A stretch of DNA of 6,760 bases from an uncultured Ilumatobacter sp. (GTDB lineage Bacteria > Actinomycetota > Acidimicrobiia > Acidimicrobiales > Ilumatobacteraceae): contig CALAHA010000413.1 in the NCBI GenBank assembly GCA_937891565.1, positions 1 through 6,760 of the forward strand. The letters are read 5' to 3'. This document shows positions 1 through 6,030 of the stretch, piece by piece (positions within the stretch are counted from its first letter, which is position 1; the number at the start of each line of letters is the position of its first letter). A model generated the notes under the pieces. It saw only the letters and a list, made by a program, of their open reading frames with translations, did no database searches and was not told where the DNA came from. Position numbers and translations under genes: made by a program.

Positions 1-42
1 AATCCACGTCGCCCTTCGGCGGAGCACTCCCGCGACGCTCAT
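1..42 (-). CDS. 5' end of an unidentified gene, third in the cobamide operon (runs off the left edge)
   Basis: An ATG at 42-40 overlaps the TGA stop of cbiZ (41-39) in an ATGA arrangement. The frame stays open for 14 codons to the window edge, reading MSVAGVLRRRATWI. The same overlap joins the two genes upstream, so this is probably a real, translationally coupled gene of the same operon. The visible residues are too few to name a family. By context it could be another corrinoid salvage gene (a cbiB-, cobS- or cobU-type gene), but nothing in the residues shows that. Confidence 0.45.
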   Translation of the reverse strand, partial: MSVAGVLRRRATWI

Positions 43-695
43 CGCTTTCTCCAATCTTGGACCCCTGACCCAACGGCGGCATGGACAACCCTGGCAACGC
101 TGCCGCCCCATTCCGACCGTGGACCAGCGAACTGGATCGGCTCGGAATTTTCCACTCCTTTTGGCCACAGCACCACGACCGCGTCGGTGGCCGTGCCCGT
201 CCCAGCAACCCCGTGCTCAATCAGCGCCTGTGTCTTCGCTTCGGTCGCCGTAATCACGACGTTCACCGCCGCTGCAGCCGTCAGCAATATCGGCAGCTGC
301 ACAACGATGTTGATCGTGCCGGGCCCGACGTTCCCTTCGTCACAGCGTTCGGCGGCTGCCCAGGTTGGTGTCGAAATGCCAACCGTGACGTCAGCTCGAA
401 CGCCTTGCTCGGCAGCCGATGCCACTGCGCCGACATCGGCTGCAGTCAGCATCGTCACACCCTGCCCAGCGAGCCCGAGGTGGCTTGCTACCTCAGCGGC
501 GTGGACCGCAAGATCATGTCGCGCATACTGACCAGCGACCTGCAGGTTGACAACCCAATCGACCACGCTCGACCCCCCCCCGCCCACCGGCGCGCAAGAC
601 AGCTGATGGCGCTGCGACTCACAACGCCACAGCAGGCAACGCTGGCCATCAGGCAACGTGGCGAGCTCCGGGACAATTGGTGGCAACAAGCTCAT
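39..695 (-). CDS. cbiZ: adenosylcobinamide amidohydrolase CbiZ
   Basis: CbiZ is a cytoplasmic salvage enzyme that hydrolyses the amide bond holding the aminopropanol side chain of adenosylcobinamide, giving adenosylcobyric acid. The 218 residues carry the family's recognisable stretches: MLTAADV near 82-88, GTINIVVQ at 126-133, TATEAKTQAL at 149-158 and GTGTATDAVV at 165-174. Length is normal for the family. I chose the ATG at 695-693 because it overlaps the TGA of the upstream aminotransferase (694-692) as ATGA; a TTG two codons earlier (701) is possible but less likely. The downstream junction is also ATGA. Residues 39-41 are glycines encoded by an uninterrupted run of nine G, a possible slippage site. 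Codon use otherwise matches the neighbours. Identity rests on motif recall, not on a search. Confidence 0.85.
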   Translation of the reverse strand: MSLLPPIVPELATLPDGQRCLLWRCESQRHQLSCAPVGGGGSSVVDWVVNLQVAGQYARHDLAVHAAEVASHLGLAGQGVTMLTAADVGAVASAAEQGVRADVTVGISTPTWAAAERCDEGNVGPGTINIVVQLPILLTAAAAVNVVITATEAKTQALIEHGVAGTGTATDAVVVLWPKGVENSEPIQFAGPRSEWGGSVARVVHAAVGSGVQDWRKR

Positions 696-1657
696 TCGCA
701 AGCCAGCCGTTCCAGCGCGAGCGCCACGGCCTCAAGACCGTCATCGTTGGGCACAGCGATTCGGAAGGTGCCATGCAGTCCAAAACTGGCGCAGTCGCGA
801 ACCACGATGCCGAGTGGAGCGAGTCGCGTGCGCAAATCGTCCGCTTCCACCAACACCCACGGAGCATCGGCCGCGCAAACCGACCACCCGTACGCCTCGA
901 GCAGCGCCGCCAGCGTTGCTCGCTGTTGAGCAATCCGCACGTGCCATTGCGTGAGGTCGGCCTGGCGAAGCAACTCGGGCAGGACCGCAAGCGCCAACGA
1001 GCCAATTGGCCACTTCTGCTAGTTCTGCGTCATCCGTTCAGCATCGTCAGCAATGACGTACCCAAGCCGCAAGCCAGGACAGGCAAACGTCTTTGTCAAC
1101 GAGCCAACGGTGACACCAGGTCGGGCTCCCGACCACCGTCCAGTCGCCAACGGATAGAACGCCTCGTCCCACACATCAGCATGGACCTCAGCTCCGGCAA
1201 GACTCCCGCCTGGGCTATGAGGGTCACTCCGCCAGATTGGCCCGTCCCGGCCACGCGGGTAGAGCGAAAACTCGGGTTCGCGTGCGACACCACCTCCGAT
1301 TTCACGGGCAACGAGCGCAATCGCCTCACTCCCACCATTCGTCAGGCGGAGCCGATTGACATCCACGTCCAACGCCTCAGCCAACAATCGTTGAGCTGCA
1401 TCAGCCGACGGATAACGACGAACGGCCACTGCGTGCTCCCTCACCAACTGTTCGACATCGGGGGCGAACGGATTCAAATTCTGTGACAGGTCGAGCATCG
1501 ATGCCGGGTCGAGGCCAAGGCTCTCGGCGACCGCCGCCGCATCGCCTCCGTGCAAACCCGCAGGTGAGATGCCGTGCTTCGCCATCAACACCACCGTAGC
1601 TGGCGCCTCGCTTTCACCGCCAAGCCAGTCGGCCGGTGCCACCACCACCATGCTCAT
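692..1657 (-). pseudogene. cobD: CobD/CobC-type PLP aminotransferase (threonine-phosphate decarboxylase-like), interrupted by an in-frame TAG
   Basis: Fold-type I PLP enzyme of the CobD/CobC group. CobD decarboxylates L-threonine O-3-phosphate to (R)-1-aminopropan-2-ol O-2-phosphate, the cobamide side-chain precursor. From the ATG at 1657, visible features are HGGD at 36-39, DLSQNLNPF at 56-64 (the CobD-like N-terminal signature), the cofactor loop NGGSEAI at 107-113, DEAF at 164-167, the Schiff-base lysine K189 in SLTKTFA, and R197 in GLRLGYV. A TAG at 1021-1019 (codon 213) breaks the frame. The same frame then continues as QKWPIGSLALAVLPELL and the usual C-terminal domain to a TGA at 694-692. 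Restored length is about 321 residues, or 297 from the internal ATG at 1585, which fits family N-termini better. The protein would be inactive unless the stop is read through or is a sequence error. HisC is less likely given the N-terminus and the cbiZ linkage. Confidence 0.75.
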
Positions 1658-1676
1658 CCGGATTCGAGCGCGCCGA

Positions 1677-1699
1677 GACCGACGATGATCGTTACGGTC
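1677..1699. promoter_or_regulatory. dyad-symmetric candidate operator between the divergent cobD and yczE genes
   Basis: The gap between the two divergent start codons is only 48 bp and holds a near-perfect palindrome. Outer arms GACCG (1677-1681) and CGGTC (1695-1699) flank inner arms ACGAT (1682-1686) and ATCGT (1688-1692), with a one-base centre and a two-base TA asymmetry on the right. It ends 6 bp before the yczE ATG, so a bound regulator, or the RNA hairpin itself, could affect both genes. No promoter hexamers could be assigned with confidence. A role as an operator is inference from symmetry and position only. Confidence 0.3.
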
Positions 1700-1705
1700 G
1701 AGTGA

Positions 1706-2368
1706 ATGTCCGGTCTTGCTTCGACTCGTCGCGTCGTGCCTCTGATTCCTCGGGATCGGTTTCCTGAACGTCTCACTCGCTGCGTCTTTGGCCTGTTCCT
1801 TTTCGGCCTCGGTATTTCAATGCTCATCGATGCCGAACTTGGTGCAGCGCCGTGGGATGTCTTCCACACCGGCGTGAGCGAGTTGACCGGCATCGGAACG
1901 GGTCAGGTCATCATCATTACGGGCATCGCGCTGCTCGTAATCTGGATTCCGCTTCGCGAGCGTCCCGGCCTCGGGACGATTCTCAACGCTGTCGAAATCG
2001 GCCTTGTCGTTGACTTCATGCTCCCGTTGATACCAAGCACCGACCTCCTGCTCCCCCGTCTGGCGTTGATGTTCGGTGGGATAGTCGTGATCGCCGTCGG
2101 TTCTGGCTTCTACATCGGTGCCGGGCTGGGGCCGGGCCCACGCGACGGCTTGATGACCGGGCTCTCAAAGCGTTCGATCGGCCGCTACTCGATCTCGACT
2201 CGCCGCGCCCGCACCTCGGTCGAACTCATCGTGCTCGCCGTCGGCATTGCGCTGGGCGGCTCTATCGGGATCGGCACTGCTGCCTTCACTTTCGGTATTG
2301 GCCCCCTCGTCCAAATTTTCTTACCGCGTCTCGCAATGCAGCCCGCCAGAACTGCCGCGCTCACCTAA
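1706..2368 (+). CDS. YczE-family integral membrane protein of unknown function
   Basis: This 220-residue polytopic inner-membrane protein resembles Bacillus YczE and its many actinobacterial relatives. Hydrophobic segments lie at about 24-42, 65-83, 93-111, 117-139 and 171-190, with a further weakly hydrophobic stretch at 192-208. Family-like sequence includes LGAAPWDVFHTGVSELTG after the first segment, WIPLRERPGLGTI after the second, and the glycine-rich YIGAGLGPGPRDGLMTGL at about 137-153. The biochemical activity of the family is not established to my knowledge. The ATG at 1706 follows a weak GAG-type ribosome binding site. The gene is divergent from the cobD-like gene and convergent with ahcY, so it is probably transcribed alone. 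Its position next to corrinoid salvage genes hints at, but does not show, a shared role. Confidence 0.8.
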   Translation: MSGLASTRRVVPLIPRDRFPERLTRCVFGLFLFGLGISMLIDAELGAAPWDVFHTGVSELTGIGTGQVIIITGIALLVIWIPLRERPGLGTILNAVEIGLVVDFMLPLIPSTDLLLPRLALMFGGIVVIAVGSGFYIGAGLGPGPRDGLMTGLSKRSIGRYSISTRRARTSVELIVLAVGIALGGSIGIGTAAFTFGIGPLVQIFLPRLAMQPARTAALT

Positions 2369-2411
2369 CAGCGCGATCGGCACCCACAACGCCAAGCCCC
2401 CCCCGGGACGC

Positions 2412-2446
2412 GGCGATGGACCCCGACAGCGTCGGGATCCATCGCC
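2412..2446. terminator. strong hairpin, probable bidirectional terminator between yczE and ahcY
   Basis: Arms 2412-2427 and 2431-2446 are complementary over 16 bp with one mismatch and enclose a three-base AGC loop. The hairpin lies 43 bp past the yczE stop and 35 bp past the ahcY stop, exactly where two convergent transcripts must end. There is no T-run on either side, so it would be a tail-less hairpin terminator of the kind described in high-GC bacteria. The hairpin is seen directly; the termination role is inferred from its position. Confidence 0.7.
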
Positions 2447-2481
2447 AGTGAGACCGCCCGGTCAGGCTGCTGAATACCTGC

Positions 2482-3963
<1,482 letters not shown>

Positions 3964-3970
3964 TACAAAT

Positions 3971-3976
3971 CCCCTT
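3971..3976 (-). promoter_or_regulatory. Shine-Dalgarno site of ahcY
   Basis: On the minus strand AAGGGG stands seven bases before the ATG at 3963. This decides the ahcY start against the longer open frame reaching 4098. A CCTCCT tract, resembling the 16S rRNA anti-Shine-Dalgarno, lies just upstream at 3978-3983; it could pair weakly with the site, but only over about three bases. Confidence 0.75.
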
Positions 3977-3985
3977 AGGAGGCAT

Positions 3986-4030
3986 GGTTTCGGAATGCCA
4001 CGCACCGGTCGGCGTGTGGCTCTTCGAACC
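3986..4030 (-). promoter_or_regulatory. structured 5' leader element of ahcY (stem with internal loop and hairpin)
   Basis: In the minus-strand RNA, GGTTCG (4030-4025) can pair with CGAAACC (3992-3986) with one bulged A. Inside an internal loop (AAGA against ATTC) sits a hairpin, 4020-3997. Its stem GCCAC/GTGGC continues past one mismatch into four more pairs and closes on a GACC tetraloop. The element ends about 22 nt before the start codon and just upstream of the ribosome binding site. The pairing is visible in the sequence; a regulatory role is inference. It does not match what I remember of the SAH riboswitch core. Confidence 0.35.
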
Positions 4031-4054
4031 GGGCCGGGGCCTTCAGGCACCGAT

Positions 4055-4074
4055 CGAATCAGCCCGGTGATTCG
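4055..4074 (-). promoter_or_regulatory. second leader hairpin upstream of ahcY
   Basis: A perfect 7-bp stem (CGAATCA against TGATTCG) encloses a six-base CCGGGC loop on the minus strand. It lies between the stop-proximal inverted repeat of the upstream gene and the leader element next to ahcY. If transcription of ahcY begins upstream of it, it belongs to the 5' leader; otherwise it may simply be part of the intergenic spacer. No function can be assigned. Confidence 0.3.
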
Positions 4075-4094
4075 GTTCTGACAGCCTACCGGCG

Positions 4095-4163
4095 GCAACC
4101 AAGTGCTTGCGGCCGGTCAAGCGGAGTCTCCGTTGCGGCGGTCCAGCCGCAAGCGTCGGTTGC
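4095..4163 (-). terminator. long inverted repeat directly after the secreted-protein gene, possible terminator
   Basis: The base next to the stop codon (4163) begins a compound stem. Arm 4146-4163 pairs with 4095-4113 as a perfect 9-bp inner stem (GCTTGCGGC/GCCGCAAGC) and a 6-bp outer stem (GCAACC/GGTTGC), separated by a small 3x4 internal loop. The 32-nt apical region holds its own small CGGAG/CTCCG palindrome. There is no T-run. It probably ends or attenuates transcription of the secreted-protein gene before ahcY, or protects the 3' end. The role is inferred from its placement. Confidence 0.5.
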
Positions 4164-5651
4164 TCAGTCGGCGAGAACGATGGCGTAGACGTCAAGGACG
4201 TAATCGACCGAGCCGTATGCGTTGAATGCTTCCACGACGTGCTTGTCGGTGCCATCGTCGCTCTCGCCATATTTGACGAGTGACATGTTCGGCACTGCTT
4301 CGCCGAGACCGAAGTTGATGTTGGCTGACAACGGATTACTCGGGAGTCCGCCAGGCACCAGCTGCAAGAACGACATTGATTGATCAGAGTCTTGCGGATA
4401 GAGCTTCTGGAGGCCAACGGCGAAAAGATCACCAATGAACCCCTGCTGCTTCGGGTTCGACTGCTCGTTCGCTGCACCCGGGTTCAGGGTGACTGATTCA
4501 GCGAAGTTCTCAAAACTCCACTGCTCCGTGCTGCCGTGCTGCAACGGTGCATCGCCGAACTCGGCGAGACGAGTGTCGAACGCTCGGAATGGAGCCTCCA
4601 ACGGGACAACACGGCCACTGTTGGTCGATACATCGCCACCGGACTTGAAGTAGCCGAGGACGTCGACGACGAGGTCCATGTCACCCTGATGGTTGTAAAA
4701 GTGCACCTTGCCATCTGGGCCAATCGGCACGATTGCCATGTTCGCCTTAATGTCACCGCTGTGGGCAAACGAGCTTGCCGTCGCTTTGTCATTAGGGCCG
4801 AGCGCCTTTGGAGTGGCCGACAAGAAGGTGTCCTTGCTGCCCGGCTTGTTGTTGACGAGCGCCAGGTTGACCATGACCGCCGTGATCGACGCATCGTTTG
4901 GCACGATGTCGGTGACCTTTGGCGTCACCGCGTCGACGCCACGGATCTGCAGTTCCATGCTGTCATCAGCACCGAAGCTGCCACTTCGGGGGTTCGGCGA
5001 CGTTCGGGTATCGAGAATACGACCCGGGTTGACAATCTCGAGTCTCGAACCAGCGGTGCCGTACTGCGAAGTCGAAATGAAGCCGACGACATCGACGATC
5101 ACATTGGCGGTGCCAGCTCCGTCCATGTACAAGTTGAAGGTGATTGAGTCATCCTCGCCGATCCCCACAATTGCAAGGTTCGGCACAACCTGATCAGGGG
5201 CATACGTGATCAGCGCGGAAACCTCGCCTTTGCCGTCGGGGCCGCCGAACTCGAAGCCCTTCGGGTACGCCGCCAGGTAGCCACTCCGAGTGGGGCCGAC
5301 AACTGAAATGGTCGCCACGATCGCCAAAATGTCGCTGGCATTTTCCGGAAGATCACCGAGCCCGAGCGGATTGAAATTGAACTCGCCGTCAGTGATGTTG
5401 GTGCCCGGCCCGAAACCAGCCGACTTCGGGCCCTTCGGCGCAATGTCGTTGATGCTGTACGTACCAGGGCGCGTGTCCAGGATGCGCGTTGGAGTGAGTG
5501 GATGGAATTCGCCACCTGCATCGGTCGGTGTTTGCGCTGACACAACGCCGCCAGACGGACCTCCGACGGCAGTAAAAGACACCACGCTCGCACAGGCGAG
5601 CAGAGCGCTCAAAGTACGTCGGAACCACTTCTTCGAACTCATCTGCGACAT
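4164..5651 (-). CDS. secreted protein with three 'RILDTR' beta-rich repeat domains, function unknown
   Basis: A 495-residue exported protein. An n-region with KKWFRR and a hydrophobic stretch at about 13-30 form a signal peptide with likely cleavage after VSA (residue 39). The RR-T-L could suggest Tat export, but a standard Sec signal is the simpler reading. The rest is three divergent copies of one domain: about 50-192, 205-335 and 348-492. Each starts P-x-R-x-x-DTR (RILDTR, RILDTR, RAFDTR), has a middle containing a hydrophobic strand and a P-x-(G/A) turn, a (V/A)-x-N-(L/M)-(A/S)-(I/L)-V strand, and ends V-D-V-(V/L)-G-(Y/F) or a decayed form (VLDVYAIV). Similar repeats are frequent in surface proteins of actinobacteria; I know of no proven function. 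No LPXTG or C-terminal membrane anchor is present, so it is probably released or held by non-covalent binding. The ATG at 5651 has GGA five bases upstream. Confidence 0.85.
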   Translation of the reverse strand: MSQMSSKKWFRRTLSALLACASVVSFTAVGGPSGGVVSAQTPTDAGGEFHPLTPTRILDTRPGTYSINDIAPKGPKSAGFGPGTNITDGEFNFNPLGLGDLPENASDILAIVATISVVGPTRSGYLAAYPKGFEFGGPDGKGEVSALITYAPDQVVPNLAIVGIGEDDSITFNLYMDGAGTANVIVDVVGFISTSQYGTAGSRLEIVNPGRILDTRTSPNPRSGSFGADDSMELQIRGVDAVTPKVTDIVPNDASITAVMVNLALVNNKPGSKDTFLSATPKALGPNDKATASSFAHSGDIKANMAIVPIGPDGKVHFYNHQGDMDLVVDVLGYFKSGGDVSTNSGRVVPLEAPFRAFDTRLAEFGDAPLQHGSTEQWSFENFAESVTLNPGAANEQSNPKQQGFIGDLFAVGLQKLYPQDSDQSMSFLQLVPGGLPSNPLSANINFGLGEAVPNMSLVKYGESDDGTDKHVVEAFNAYGSVDYVLDVYAIVLAD

Positions 5652-5705
5652 CGTAATCCATTCGTCATAAAAGGTGAGTTCATCTGGCCCACGCTTCGCT
5701 CCGCT

Positions 5706-5775
5706 GCCCTGACTCGAGCGCCCTGACTCGAGCGCCCTGACTCAAGCGCCCTGACTCAAGCGCCCTGACTCGATG
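5706..5775. repeat. 14-bp tandem repeat, five copies
   Basis: Five head-to-tail copies of GCCCTGACTCGAGC start at 5706, 5720, 5734, 5748 and 5762. Copies 1 and 2 are identical. Copies 3 and 4 are identical to each other and differ by a single G-to-A change (CTCAAG for CTCGAG). Copy 5 matches for 12 of 14 bases and then diverges. The array fills most of the 127-bp spacer between the Trm112-like gene and the secreted-protein gene, ending just short of the Trm112 stop. The pairwise identity of neighbouring copies suggests recent duplication. The length is not a multiple of three and there is no open frame, so it is non-coding. Confidence 0.95.
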
Positions 5776-5778
5776 GGA

Positions 5779-6012
5779 TCAGCTGAACGTCGGAGCTATA
5801 CCCAAATCGCCGATGACACCCATGAGCCGATCGTGCTCGGCGGCGTCGACAGTTGTTGATTCGTCAATGAGCATGACCGGGATGTCGTCGCGGATTGCGT
5901 AGCTGCGCTGCAGGCGAGGGTTGTAGAGGATGGATTCTGCTTCGAGGTAGTAGAGCGGGCCCTTGTCTTCAGGGCAGGCGAGGATCTCAAGAAGAGCCGG
6001 AGCAAGTGACAT
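5779..6012 (-). CDS. Trm112-like (YcaR/UPF0434-type) small protein
   Basis: The 77-residue product matches the Trm112-like family in length and in LLEILACPEDKGPLYYL near the start and SYAIRDDIPVMLIDE in the middle. In eukaryotes and archaea Trm112 is a zinc-binding activator of tRNA and translation-factor methyltransferases; the bacterial short forms are poorly characterised. Only one cysteine (C13) is present, and the second position of the usual CPxC is aspartate, so this copy probably does not bind zinc in the classical way. That is common in actinobacterial members as far as I recall. The gene begins 18 bp after the stop of the phosphomannomutase gene and is likely cotranscribed with it. 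The ribosome binding site is weak. The ATG at 6012 fits the family start. Confidence 0.85.
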   Translation of the reverse strand: MSLAPALLEILACPEDKGPLYYLEAESILYNPRLQRSYAIRDDIPVMLIDESTTVDAAEHDRLMGVIGDLGIAPTFS

Positions 6013-6030
6013 GTCGGCAAGGCTACGGGA

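Noticed and set aside
81..929. Long plus-strand open frame (282 codons) opposite cbiZ and cobD
   Set aside because: It is antisense to two genes with clear family motifs, and its product is rich in R, H, S and P as expected from a reversed GC-rich frame.
1019..1021. TAG read as pyrrolysine
   Set aside because: The CobD family is not known to carry pyrrolysine and nothing in the window suggests the pyl machinery. Mutation or sequence error is simpler.
1425..1433. B12-box-like GCCACTGCG on the plus strand (also at 421-429)
   Set aside because: Both copies lie inside coding sequence on the opposite strand. The 48-bp gap before the cobamide operon is too short for a cobalamin riboswitch.
677..1486. 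Plus-strand open frame of 269 codons opposite the CobD-like gene
   Set aside because: It is a shadow frame with no recognisable motif, and the minus strand carries the PLP-enzyme signature. It does show how stop-free GC-rich antisense frames can be.
1654..1893. Minus-strand open frame ending in an ATGA overlap with the CobD-like start
   Set aside because: It is antisense to the yczE N-terminus, is basic and low in complexity, and has no family features. The overlap is coincidental.
3964..4098. N-terminal extension of ahcY by 45 residues from the ATG at 4098
   Set aside because: The extension is Arg/Pro-rich and unlike AhcY N-termini, and the ATG at 3963 has a good Shine-Dalgarno site.
4091..4113. 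SAM-I-like GGCGGCAACC motif on the plus strand
   Set aside because: The motif points away from ahcY into the end of a minus-strand gene and lacks the other SAM-I core parts. It is explained as one arm of the inverted repeat.
3964..4163. SAH riboswitch before ahcY
   Set aside because: The conserved core and pseudoknot partner I remember for this class are not visible on the minus strand; a covariance search would be needed to overturn this.
5706..5775. CRISPR array or integration-site interpretation of the 14-bp repeats
   Set aside because: The units are directly adjacent with no spacers, and no cas or integrase gene is present.
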